This document shows, piece by piece, positions 36,398 through 43,856 of a stretch of 64,000 nucleotides of DNA. Both the position numbers and the translations under genes were made by a program. The notes under the pieces were generated by a model that had not been told where the DNA came from, made no database searches, and worked only from the letters and a program-made list of their open reading frames with translations. The stretch's first letter is position 1; each line of letters starts with the position of its first letter. Origin of the DNA: Agaribacillus aureus (lineage in GTDB: Bacteria > Bacteroidota > Bacteroidia > Cytophagales > Cyclobacteriaceae); assembly GCA_030442055.1 (NCBI GenBank), contig JAUJEB010000003.1:1-64000 (forward strand). Direction: 5' to 3'.

Positions 36398-37747
36398 ATG
36401 AAAATACGAACTTACCCATGTCTGATAATATTTATATTGGCTAGCTGTACCCAACCCGCAAACGAATCCCGCAGCGATTCAGGTCCTCCTCTTCCCCATC
36501 ATATCAAACTTTCATGGGTGACATCACCGGCAACCAGCCAGGCAGTTTCCTGGCGGACCGGAGCCCGGGTAACGCAAGGGTACCTTGAATATGCTGAGGC
36601 AACAGCTTCTCCATTTTTCCAGGATGACATAATCCAGATAAAGGCACAAAGCGACTCCCTGACCTCCGATGACGGGCTTTGGAATTACCACACGGTCAAT
36701 ATTAAGGGGTTGAAACCTAATTCACTTTACTCCTATCGGGTGGGTAGCGATAGCTCCTGGTCGGAATGGTCGGAATTCAGGACGGCCACCGGTGGTCTGG
36801 AACCCTTTAAATTCATTTATTTTGGAGACGTACAAAGAGATATCTATTCGCTGGGAAGCCGTGCCATTCGCCAGGCGATTCTTGCCAACCCCGATGCTAA
36901 ATTTATGCTTTATGGAGGAGATATGGTGCATAGGGGTGCGCTGAATATTGAAAACTGGAACGAATTTTTTCCGGCGGGTGGATGGATATTCAAAAACATT
37001 CCCACTATCGCTACTCCGGGAAATCACGAGCATGTCAATGCAAAAAGTGGTGAGGATCTGGCCGACCTTTGGTATCTAAACTTTGCTTTCCCGAAAAACG
37101 GTCCTGAGAATCACCTGGAAGAAACCTTTTATGTTGATTATAATAATATCAGGGTCATATCACTAAACCTTTGCCGCTACAAATTCAAGGAAGACCGAAA
37201 AGAAATTTATAAATGGACCGAAAGCCGTTTAAAAGAGTTTACCGGCGACTGGGTATTTATCACGCATCATTATGCTATGGATGCTTCTGCCAGAAACCGG
37301 AAGCCAGGTATCAGATTTCCGGAATTTAAGAAGTTGTATGAACGATATCAGGTACCCATTCTGCTGACGGGCCATGAACATGTTTATGCCAGAGGAAGAA
37401 TGGGGGCTGATTTTCCCATTTATGTAGTTTCAGTCGCAGGCCCCTATCAGAATGCCATTCAATTTGGTGATTGGATAGAAAGAGCAGGCACGTCTTTGCA
37501 GTTGTATCAGGAGATACATGTTTCTCCCGACACACTGCACTATGTGGCAAAGACGGTTGTAGGTGAAGTCTATGATGATTTTACCATTATCAGGGATAAA
37601 AGTGGGAAGCTCAATTTCAAAGTAAAAGACAACCTGATGCCAGAGTCGCTAATTCCAACGATAAATTTTGGGGAGCGCTATGACAAAGAGCTGGTGGACT
37701 CATATGAAGCCGATAAAGAGGCGTACCTGAAACGGAACAAAGAATAA
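36398..37747 (+). CDS. Purple acid phosphatase-like metallophosphoesterase lipoprotein
   Basis: 449 residues. Signal with lipid-attachment Cys17 (IIFILASC). Residues ~35-130 are a fibronectin-type N-terminal domain as in purple acid phosphatases (HIKLSWVTSPATSQAVSWRT). The catalytic domain shows all metal motifs in order: FGDVQRD (D144), YGGDMVHRG (D175), PGNHEH (N209-H210), FITHHYAMD and TGHEHVYARG. The GDxxxD motif lacks the Tyr typical of classic purple enzymes, so the metal pair and colour are open. It likely hydrolyses phosphate esters, possibly phosphorylated glycans, in the periplasm. It shares an upstream element with the sialidase-like gene 268 bp downstream, so the two may be co-regulated. 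Confidence 0.9.
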   Translation: MKIRTYPCLIIFILASCTQPANESRSDSGPPLPHHIKLSWVTSPATSQAVSWRTGARVTQGYLEYAEATASPFFQDDIIQIKAQSDSLTSDDGLWNYHTVNIKGLKPNSLYSYRVGSDSSWSEWSEFRTATGGLEPFKFIYFGDVQRDIYSLGSRAIRQAILANPDAKFMLYGGDMVHRGALNIENWNEFFPAGGWIFKNIPTIATPGNHEHVNAKSGEDLADLWYLNFAFPKNGPENHLEETFYVDYNNIRVISLNLCRYKFKEDRKEIYKWTESRLKEFTGDWVFITHHYAMDASARNRKPGIRFPEFKKLYERYQVPILLTGHEHVYARGRMGADFPIYVVSVAGPYQNAIQFGDWIERAGTSLQLYQEIHVSPDTLHYVAKTVVGEVYDDFTIIRDKSGKLNFKVKDNLMPESLIPTINFGERYDKELVDSYEADKEAYLKRNKE

Positions 37748-37748
37748 A

Positions 37749-37947
37749 GCTATTGAATATCATTTCCCGGAATGTTTAATCCCACCTGATTTATCTTTAG
37801 AAGAAACCGTTGAAAAAGTAATGACTTCCTTCAAGCCAAATTACCGGTCTTGAAATTGATGACGTGTCAGCCTATGAAGCTGTGGATTTAACCAAATTCA
37901 TCAATAGTATTAATCAAAAACAACTTTCGATGTTAAAATTTGATTAA
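37749..37947 (+). pseudogene. Unidentified gene relic with frameshift
   Basis: Coding-like reading YHFPECLIPPDLSLEETVEK, VMTSFKPNYRS ends at a TGA (37851). A second frame (from 37849) continues LEIDDVSAYEAVDLTKFINS, INQKQLSMLKFD to a TAA at 37945-37947. One indel near 37849 would join them. No start codon or family was recognised. It is likely the tail of a deleted gene. Confidence 0.35.
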
Positions 37948-38008
37948 AATTTGAAAATTAACTTTCAATAAAAAATATAATTCCGGAAGATATTTGTAAG
38001 CAAGTTTC
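37940..38008 (+). promoter_or_regulatory. Conserved upstream element, copy 2
   Basis: GATTAAAATTTGAAAATTAA ... AGATATTTGTAAGCAAGTTTC matches 36250-36320 in order and spacing. Here it ends only 8 bp before the ATG of the sialidase-like gene, so if GATATTTG is a -7 box the transcript is nearly leaderless; otherwise it is an operator or leader element. Confidence 0.55.
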
Positions 38009-38015
38009 TATTGCT

Positions 38016-39197
38016 ATGAGGTATTTTCAAACAATTTTATTTGTTGCAGCAAACCTGCTCTGCCAATTGTCGTGCCAACAAGCCCCAAAAAATGAAGTGA
38101 AAAACGTAAAGGTCTACTTCGAAAAGGGACGCTTTGGCGCCTGGCCGGCAAACAATGGTATTTGGTCGTGGGACAACGAAATTTTAGTTGGTTTTGCAAG
38201 AGGCTATCATAAAGATCTGGGGCCGCAACTTCATAATATTGACCGGGAAAAACCAGAAGAGCACATGTTTGCCCGCTCGCTCGACGGTGGCGAAACCTGG
38301 GCTATTGAAGACCCTTCAAAAGACGGCGTAATGATCGCCCGGGGGTCTTCACTGCATGGAACAGAACCCGATCCGGAAAATATGAAACCTATCACTCAAT
38401 TACAGGAGCCGATGGATTTCTCTAACCCGGGCTTCACCCTAAAATTCTGGTTTCTCAATATGAATTATGGCCCATCCATATTTTACTACTCTTACGACAA
38501 AGGACACTCGTGGAAAGGTCCGTTCAGCCTTACTGTTGATGGCATGGAGAAAATAGCAGCCCGGATTGATTACATGATTGAAGATCACAATAGTTGCATG
38601 GCGTTTTTTACAGCGGCAAAATCAGATGACCGCGAAGGACGTGTTTTTGCTGCGCGAACTGATGACGGAGGTTTGTCCTGGCAAATGGTTTCATGGGTTG
38701 GTCCCGAACCGGACCATGGTTTTAGGATCATGCCGTCCACCGTGCGTACGGCTGAAAATGAGTTGATACTTACCAGCCGGGTAAGGCAGGAATTAACTGA
38801 TTGGAATGAGTTAACACCGCGTGAAAGAAAGAATAGCCGGTTTATTGATTCCTGGTTAAGCGCCGATAACGGTAAGAGCTGGGAGTTACTGGGTAGACCT
38901 GTTGAGGATTTAGGTGAAGGAAATCCACCAAGCCTCATTAAACTTAAAGACAGGCGATTGTGCTTAACCTACGGCTATAGAGCAGCACCTTACAGCATTT
39001 GTGCAAAAATAAGTGATGACAATGGCAGATCATGGGGCAAACAAATTGTTCTGAGAGCTGATGGAGCGGGGCGCGATGTTGGTTATGTAAGAAGCGTGCA
39101 GCGGCCGGATGGAAAAATAGCCACTGTCTATTATTTCCACGACAAGGAAAACCATGAAAGATATATTGGATGCTCTATTTGGGATCCAAATATGTAA
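38016..39197 (+). CDS. Sialidase-like BNR-repeat protein, probably a lipoprotein
   Basis: 393 residues with a short hydrophobic signal ending in a Cys-rich segment (LLCQLSCQQ). Five Asp boxes mark a beta-propeller: SLDGGETWAIE, SYDKGHSWKGP, TDDGGLSWQMV, SADNGKSWELL and SDDNGRSWGKQ. IWSWDNEILVGFARGYHKD resembles the start of the sialidase domain in a different subgroup from the protein at 26648. The final GYVRSVQRPDGKIATVYYFH is typical for this family, whose substrates are mostly unknown. It follows the phosphatase-like gene on the same strand and precedes a large glycosidase-like gene; all three carry export signals. Location: periplasm or outer membrane. Confidence 0.86.
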   Translation: MRYFQTILFVAANLLCQLSCQQAPKNEVKNVKVYFEKGRFGAWPANNGIWSWDNEILVGFARGYHKDLGPQLHNIDREKPEEHMFARSLDGGETWAIEDPSKDGVMIARGSSLHGTEPDPENMKPITQLQEPMDFSNPGFTLKFWFLNMNYGPSIFYYSYDKGHSWKGPFSLTVDGMEKIAARIDYMIEDHNSCMAFFTAAKSDDREGRVFAARTDDGGLSWQMVSWVGPEPDHGFRIMPSTVRTAENELILTSRVRQELTDWNELTPRERKNSRFIDSWLSADNGKSWELLGRPVEDLGEGNPPSLIKLKDRRLCLTYGYRAAPYSICAKISDDNGRSWGKQIVLRADGAGRDVGYVRSVQRPDGKIATVYYFHDKENHERYIGCSIWDPNM

Positions 39198-39348
39198 ATA
39201 ACCGGTAATAATAAAACAGTAAAAATGGGTTGCTTTGATCTGAATATTTCTATCCCGTTAGTTGACTTTCCGGTATGGCAAATATTTGACAGGCCATATA
39301 AATCAAAAGAAGCAAGCCACACACCACCAATAAATAATAACGCAAAAA

Positions 39349-41775
39349 ATGAATAGCATACTAAGGCAATACTTTCTGATTCTAAGTTTTACTGTTTTAT
39401 TAACAACAAGCGGCTACGCGCAAATGCTTGACCTTTCTGATGCAAAGATTATTTGCTTTGAAAAGAAAGATAAGCTCGTATTGAAGTCAGTGGCGGTTCT
39501 ACAGGAAGAAATTAAAAAAAGAACCAACATATCACTCCCTGCAAGCAAAAAATGGACAAACAAGTCACAGCCGATTATCGCTGTTGGCCGGGAAGTCGAT
39601 CTTGGCAGATTTCCAGATAAATATCGTACAGCTATTTCACAGATGAAGAACACTGGAGAAGAAGGATACAAAATGCTGGTATTTGAAGATACCAAAACGG
39701 TGTTTATCATAGGACATGACTCGCGGGGTGTATTATATGGCATTGGCAAATTATTAAGGAAAATGGAAATGGGTCAGGGCGGGTTATTCCTTCCTGCTGA
39801 CCTTGAAATTTCTTCCACCCCCAGGTATCCCATCCGGGGACATCAGTTGGGGTATCGCCCTAAAACAAATGCCTATGACGCCTGGTCGGTGGCACAGTTT
39901 GACAGCTACATCAGGGATCTGGCTATTTTTGGAGCCAACAGTATTGAGATCATGCCACCCCGTACAGATGATGATTTTACCAGTGTTCATATGCAATTAT
40001 CAGCCATGGAAATGATAACGGAGCAATCAAAAAGCTGTGATACCTATGGCATGGACGTATGGATGTGGTATCCAAATATGGGAACAGACTATACCCATCC
40101 AGATTCCGTGCAGAAGGAATTGGCGGAACGTCGCCAGGTTTTTAAAGCCGTCCCCAGACTCAACGCGTTATTTGTGCCGGGAGGAGATCCGGGTGATCTG
40201 GAACCAGACGTACTATTCAATTGGCTTCAACAAGTGGCGGAAGTCTTAAACCAATATCATCCCCAAGCCAAGATCTGGGTTTCACCGCAGGTATTTAAAC
40301 CGACACAGGCGTGGTTTGATGTCTTTTACGAGCATGTCAATAAGCAATACCCCTGGTTTGGCGGGGTCGTTTTCGGGCCCTGGGTAAAAACACCTATCCG
40401 GGAAATTAGAAAGATAATCGGCCCGGACATACCTATCCGAAAATATCCTGACATAACACACAGTGTCAGCAGCCAATACCCGGTTCCACAGTGGGACCTG
40501 GCCTATGCCATCACCCTGGGGCGCGAGTGTATCAATCCACGGCCTGCGGATGAAAAAATGATCCACAATGCCTTGGATCAGTATGCACAGGGTAGTATTA
40601 GCTATTCCGAAGGGTCTAATGATGATGTTAATAAATTCATATGGAGTGATCAGGATTGGGATCCCGAAACACCGGTCATCGAAACATTGCGAGATTACGG
40701 GCGATATTTCATCGGTCCGGATTTTACCGAAGGCATCGCCCAGGGAATGATCCGGTTGGAAAAAAACCTGCAAGGCCCGCTGCTGGTCAATCAAGGTGTG
40801 ACCAGGACTTTGCAACAATGGCAGGACATGGAGAAAAAGGCTTCTGAATCGGTCCTTACCAATGCCCGCTTTCAGATGGGATTGCTCAGGGCTTATTTTG
40901 ATGCCTACATTTACAGGCGCCTGCTTTACGAAGCCGAACTGGAACAAAAGGCGCGGGATGTATTAGCAGAAGCCAAAAGCCTGGGATCAAAAGTGGCTAT
41001 CAACCAAGCGAAGGCGATCTTATCCAAAGCGTGGGAAGCCCCTGTGGCATCCGCACTAAAGGAACGGTGTTTAGCCCTGGCTGATTCACTTTTCAAAAGC
41101 ATCGGCGCACAATTGACGGTGGAAAAACATCATGCCATGGGTGGACGTGGAAACTTTATAGATTATATCGACCGGCCTTTGAATGATGTTATTTGGCTGA
41201 TGGATGTCATGGCGATGATAGCGAAGGAACCGGAGGAAGCTACCCGGATTGCGGAGATCGAAAAAATACTGCAACGAAATAACCCCGGTCCCGGCGGTTT
41301 TTATGATAATTTTGGAACGCCCGGAAGCTGGGCAAGGGTTAAATCAGCAATAAGCCGTGAAGAAGACCCCGGAAACCTTGAGTCCCCACGCATAACTTTT
41401 GGCATCGGGCTGGTAGGCCAGCCATGGGTACATGAGGTGACAGCCCAAGGTTTTGAAGGAAAAGCATCACCCCGACCATGGATGACTCAGGTAACCGCCC
41501 TCTATGACCAGCCCTTGAAAATTGTTTACGACAACCTAGATCCCAGGGGCTCCTATACCATTAAGGTAGCGTACACAGGGCGATTCAGGTCCAGGGTTAA
41601 AATGGTAGCTAATGATATCCTTGTTCACGACTATCTTAAGACTGGAAACCAGCCCATTTATGAATTCCAGATCCCGCAGCAGGCTGTTTCGGAAGGTGTG
41701 GTGGAATTTAAATGGATCGCCGCTCCTGGCGAACGAGGCGCTCAGGTTTCCGAAATATGGCTTATCAAAAATTGA
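39349..41775 (+). CDS. Secreted glycoside-hydrolase-like protein (GH20b/GH67-like N-terminal domain)
   Basis: 808 residues with a signal peptide (about 1-25, ending GYAQ). Residues ~30-155 resemble the non-catalytic domain 2 shared by GH20, GH67 and GH84 enzymes (AVLQEEIKKRTNISLP; IGHDSRGVLYGIGKLLRKME). A barrel-like domain follows (YPIRGHQLGYRPKTNAYDAW; FGANSIEIMPPRTDDD; LFVPGGDPGD; VVFGPWVKTP). The last ~100 residues form a beta-sandwich, possibly carbohydrate-binding. Catalytic residues cannot be assigned with confidence. It is probably an exo-acting glycosidase for uronic-acid or N-acetyl-sugar polymers; this is inference. It is downstream of the sialidase-like gene with a 151-bp gap, and followed by a degraded AraC-type regulator gene. 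Confidence 0.75.
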   Translation: MNSILRQYFLILSFTVLLTTSGYAQMLDLSDAKIICFEKKDKLVLKSVAVLQEEIKKRTNISLPASKKWTNKSQPIIAVGREVDLGRFPDKYRTAISQMKNTGEEGYKMLVFEDTKTVFIIGHDSRGVLYGIGKLLRKMEMGQGGLFLPADLEISSTPRYPIRGHQLGYRPKTNAYDAWSVAQFDSYIRDLAIFGANSIEIMPPRTDDDFTSVHMQLSAMEMITEQSKSCDTYGMDVWMWYPNMGTDYTHPDSVQKELAERRQVFKAVPRLNALFVPGGDPGDLEPDVLFNWLQQVAEVLNQYHPQAKIWVSPQVFKPTQAWFDVFYEHVNKQYPWFGGVVFGPWVKTPIREIRKIIGPDIPIRKYPDITHSVSSQYPVPQWDLAYAITLGRECINPRPADEKMIHNALDQYAQGSISYSEGSNDDVNKFIWSDQDWDPETPVIETLRDYGRYFIGPDFTEGIAQGMIRLEKNLQGPLLVNQGVTRTLQQWQDMEKKASESVLTNARFQMGLLRAYFDAYIYRRLLYEAELEQKARDVLAEAKSLGSKVAINQAKAILSKAWEAPVASALKERCLALADSLFKSIGAQLTVEKHHAMGGRGNFIDYIDRPLNDVIWLMDVMAMIAKEPEEATRIAEIEKILQRNNPGPGGFYDNFGTPGSWARVKSAISREEDPGNLESPRITFGIGLVGQPWVHEVTAQGFEGKASPRPWMTQVTALYDQPLKIVYDNLDPRGSYTIKVAYTGRFRSRVKMVANDILVHDYLKTGNQPIYEFQIPQQAVSEGVVEFKWIAAPGERGAQVSEIWLIKN

Positions 41776-41899
41776 ATATACCACTGGGCCTGCTTACATA
41801 ACTTCCGCCTTTACTTTTGCGTCCGATGACTCCTTTCTATATAATACTAAAGTGACTTGGAGTATTAAGGAGCCTAAAACAACCGGAGCATTCAGATAG

Positions 41900-42033
41900 T
41901 ACTTGACAAATCTACCCACCAATTTCCGGCTAAAGCTGGTCAGCCAATTATTGAAAAAATCGAATATTAATATTTCGGATATTGGTTACCTGGTCGGATT
42001 CAACCAGCACGCCTACTTTTCTACCTGTTTTAA
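41900..42033 (+). pseudogene. AraC-family regulator relic, 5' part (before the insertion)
   Basis: The frame reads NFRLKLVSQLLKKSNINISD, then IGYLVGFNQHAYFSTCF, a textbook second HTH of AraC/XylS regulators. It starts after an in-frame TAG (41897) with no ATG, so the sensor and first HTH are already lost. The frame is cut by the mobile element at 42034 and resumes at 43651. The regulator probably once served the neighbouring glycan genes. Confidence 0.85.
42029..42033. repeat. Target-site duplication, left (TTTAA)
   Basis: TTTAA directly precedes the left inverted repeat and is repeated at 43646-43650. Keeping one copy restores ...TGT TTT AAA GAG AGC (Cys-Phe-Lys-Glu-Ser) in the AraC frame. 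A 5-bp duplication is the Tn3-family standard. Confidence 0.9.
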
Positions 42034-42069
42034 GGGGTAGTGACCACATAGCTCCGATTTCGGCCATCT
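42034..42069 (+). repeat. Left terminal inverted repeat (IRL)
   Basis: Starts GGGGTAGTGACCACATAGCT and continues to CGGCCATCT. It equals the complement of 43610-43645 except T/C at position 5. Length and GGGG start fit Tn3-family ends (usually 38 bp). Confidence 0.93.
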
Positions 42070-42115
42070 TGAAAAGAGATGAGATGATTTAACGGTAAAT
42101 ATAACAAACGTTGCT

Positions 42116-42172
42116 GCCCAACTCTTACCACAAACTCTTAACCCGCCCTATGTTTTTTATACATTGTTGGGC
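42116..42172 (-). other. attC-like site 1
   Basis: GCCCAAC (42116-42122) and GTTGGGC (42166-42172) are fully complementary and match the integron core sites RYYYAAC and GTTRRRY; the 57-bp length is at the low end for attC. The inner arms pair poorly, so L-type sites are not clear. It lies 36 bp after the stop of the minus-strand lipoprotein gene, where a cassette attC would be. Confidence 0.4.
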
Positions 42173-42207
42173 TTTCGTTTTTCTATTTAAAAATGAGATT
42201 TCATGTT

Positions 42208-42717
42208 TTATTCAGAAAAGAAGTCCTCAGAAGTTTTTTCGTAAGTATATACTGTAGTAAAAGTAGTTCCTTGTTCTTCGTATATCTCTGTTAAGGTAAG
42301 TTTGCTATTTTCGAAAGAAACAGTTTCAGGATCATTCTCTCCTTTAGCTTCTTCTATCCAATCAGGATTATTAAGTTCATCTGGAATAGCTATGACATCA
42401 ATGGTAGTTCTTATTAATACTCCATTATTTAAGGTAAAAGTTCCTGATGTACCAAACCCATCATAAACGCAATTATTCGAATTATCAGATTCTATAGTAG
42501 CAATATCCTTAAATGTATTATCATTTTTAAATTCTATGATTGATTTACTTTCGCACACTGATGCTTGTTCTAATTGCCCCTCGTCAGTTATACTTATCAA
42601 TTTCCATTTTCCAATTAAAGTATCTTCCTCATTTGAAGATGAGTTGTCATCATCGCTAGAACAAGAACAAAGTCCTAATACTACTAAAAAAGCAAAAAAT
42701 AATTGTTTTTTTCTCAT
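42208..42717 (-). CDS. Lipocalin-like lipoprotein carried by the Tn3-type element
   Basis: 169 residues. Signal FAFLVVLGLCSCSSDDDNSS has a lipobox followed by an acidic Ser/Asp linker, the usual outer-membrane lipoprotein form in Bacteroidota. LIGKWKLISITDEGQLEQAS and IIEFKNDNTFKDIATIE, then GTFTLNNGVLI, TVSFENSKLTLTEIY and FTTVYTYEKT give the strand order of lipocalin-like domains (related to DUF5004/lipocalin_5). It may bind a small hydrophobic ligand; the function is unknown. It is very AT-rich relative to flanking chromosomal genes and lies inside the transposon-like unit between two attC-like sites, so it is probably a passenger cassette. Confidence 0.8.
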   Translation of the reverse strand: MRKKQLFFAFLVVLGLCSCSSDDDNSSSNEEDTLIGKWKLISITDEGQLEQASVCESKSIIEFKNDNTFKDIATIESDNSNNCVYDGFGTSGTFTLNNGVLIRTTIDVIAIPDELNNPDWIEEAKGENDPETVSFENSKLTLTEIYEEQGTTFTTVYTYEKTSEDFFSE

Positions 42718-42767
42718 TTCTGTTTTTTTATAAATAATTAATAATTTTTAAGGTTACGCTAAATGAA

Positions 42768-42887
42768 GCCTAACGTCTTGATAAATTGAGTGCGCCCACA
42801 CTCTCCAAAAGCTCATAAGTTTCGGTTTGACTTTAACTTTTCTATGAAGAAAGTAGGTGCAATTCATTCTTATCTAATGTTATGGGC
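42768..42887 (-). other. attC-like site 2
   Basis: GCCTAAC (42768-42774; on the minus strand GTTAGGC, a perfect GTTRRRY) pairs with GTTATGGGC (42879-42887) with a small bulge. The 120-bp length fits attC. It begins 23 bp after the stop of the minus-strand gene fragment at 42910 and ends 51 bp before the start of the lipoprotein gene, a gene-attC-gene-attC order. Confidence 0.35.
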
Positions 42888-42909
42888 TTATTGCATTTAA
42901 AACCGACAA

Positions 42910-43134
42910 TTATTTTTTCCTTTTGGCTGTAACCAAAACAATACTCTTTTCATCACTTCTCTTAATTCTCACCATAATTGGTAAAAACCAAGGGCTTGGA
43001 ACAATAAAAGCTCCCCATTTTTTTGCTTCAAGGATTTCACTTCTCGAAATATTAAAATTGTATTTCTCATGTTTTACTTTAAAAGCTTCAAATACAACAC
43101 GATCATCTACAAATACCCCCTTAATGGATACAAA
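42910..43134 (-). pseudogene. 5'-truncated gene fragment in the element (PH-like/membrane protein tail)
   Basis: A minus-strand frame of about 74 codons without a start, bounded upstream by TAG (43135-43137). It reads VSIKGVFVDDRVVFEAFKVK, NFNISRSEILEAKKWGAFIV, PSPWFLPIMVRIKRSDEKSI and ends KRKK. The strong codon character and beta-strand pattern resemble bacterial PH-like domains. The missing 5' end coincides with the junction to the tnpA fragment, so it was cut by deletion. No family is certain. Confidence 0.5.
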
Positions 43135-43173
43135 CTAAAGGAAAGTAAAACTAGCGAAGAGGATGTCCTTTGG

Positions 43174-43215
43174 ATGTGCTAAATTCTCCAATGTATGTGC
43201 TAAAACCTTCAATGT
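43174..43215. repeat. 21-bp tandem repeat (two copies)
   Basis: ATGTGCTAAATTCTCCAATG(T) at 43174-43194 and ATGTGCTAAAACCTTCAATG(T) at 43195-43215 differ at three positions. They lie between the truncated gene and the tnpA fragment. They could be part of a resolution or transposase-binding region, or a deletion scar. Confidence 0.6.
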
Positions 43216-43244
43216 ATTGTATACCGGGTATGAATAGGTAGTCA

Positions 43245-43574
43245 CTATTGGAATTCCCGGTTTTTAACGCATCTGTAAGCCTTGTTTGGATACCAGCGAC
43301 TTGGATATAAGTTTGTCATTTTTTTAAGAGGTCCTTTAAAATCATAGTCAATTAGAAGATTGCTTTCAAAATCTAATTGGTCGCAGATATATTGAACTGG
43401 AACAGATCCAATATCTGAAGCCGAAGATGGAAACGATCCGTGATACCTGTAGTATTTCAATTGAAGAATAAACCCAAGTCTATTGTTCCTATTAATAGTT
43501 GATAATTTAGCAGATTCGTCAAACGAGATGGCCCAATATAGACTTAACTCTTCTGCATCCCATAAGTGTTTCAT
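43245..43574 (-). pseudogene. Truncated Tn3-family transposase TnpA (N-terminal DUF4158 part)
   Basis: 109 residues. WDAEELSLYWAISFDESAKL, NNRLGFILQLKYYRYHGSFP and SASDIGSVPVQYICDQL match the N-terminal DUF4158 region of Tn3-family transposases (LxxxWTLxxxELxLL...RLGFALLLKFFQxEGRFP). A full TnpA is near 950-1000 residues, so about 90% is missing, including the DDE catalytic core. It starts 71 bp inside the right inverted repeat and ends in an unrelated tail (CVKNREFQ). It supports assignment of the element to the Tn3 family. Confidence 0.87.
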
Positions 43575-43609
43575 AGCTTTTTTGGCTCAAATTAAGGGAT
43601 TTTAATCTC

Positions 43610-43645
43610 AGATGGCCGAAATCGGAGCTATGTGGTCACTGCCCC
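43610..43645 (-). repeat. Right terminal inverted repeat (IRR)
   Basis: The complement reads GGGGCAGTGACCACATAGCT and onward to CGGCCATCT, identical to IRL apart from position 5. It is followed directly by the TTTAA duplication. Confidence 0.93.
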
Positions 43646-43650
43646 TTTAA
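43646..43650. repeat. Target-site duplication, right (TTTAA)
   Basis: Second copy of the 5-bp direct repeat that flanks the element; see 42029-42033. Confidence 0.9.
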
Positions 43651-43711
43651 AGAGAGCTTTGGCGTCTCACCAACCGAATATGTAAAACAGCACCTCAATA
43701 AAAATGAATAA
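43651..43711 (+). pseudogene. AraC-family regulator relic, 3' part (after the insertion)
   Basis: Joined to the left part the frame reads FSTCF-KESFGVSPTEYVKQHLNKNE and stops at TAA (43709-43711), the usual end of AraC proteins (FGxSPxEY). This perfect rejoining proves the insertion point. Confidence 0.85.
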
Positions 43712-43856
43712 CCGGTAACGATGTGTCACCGGCTATCCAAATATAGAACAGAACAATTAGCTTTCAATTTTTAATTGGGTATCCAACTGACCCCCATTTA
43801 CCGCATATCAGGCTTTACAAGAATCCCTTCTCACTGTTACCGGGAAAATTGAAATA

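Larger units (their letters stand above)
42034..43645. mobile_element. 1612-bp non-autonomous Tn3-family element
   Basis: Bounded by near-identical 36-bp inverted repeats starting GGGG (one mismatch) and a TTTAA target duplication. From the right end it contains a 5' fragment of a Tn3-type tnpA (minus), a 21-bp tandem repeat, a 5'-truncated gene fragment, an attC-like site, a lipoprotein gene, and a second attC-like site next to the left end. It has no resolvase and no complete transposase, so it must depend on a transposase in trans, like Tn3-derived mobile insertion cassettes. It is inserted in an AraC-type pseudogene. Confidence 0.88.

Noticed and set aside
41612-41899. A 95-codon plus-strand frame running out of the glycosidase-like gene
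   Set aside because: Most of it overlaps the real gene in another frame. The part after 41775 looks mildly protein-like, but no start or family supports it.
42923-43138. A 71-codon plus-strand open frame in the mobile element
   Set aside because: It is the antisense of the minus-strand coding fragment, which has better codon character.
43690-43740. Hairpin CCGGT...ACCGG after the AraC relic as a terminator
   Set aside because: The stem is only 5 bp and there is no T-run.
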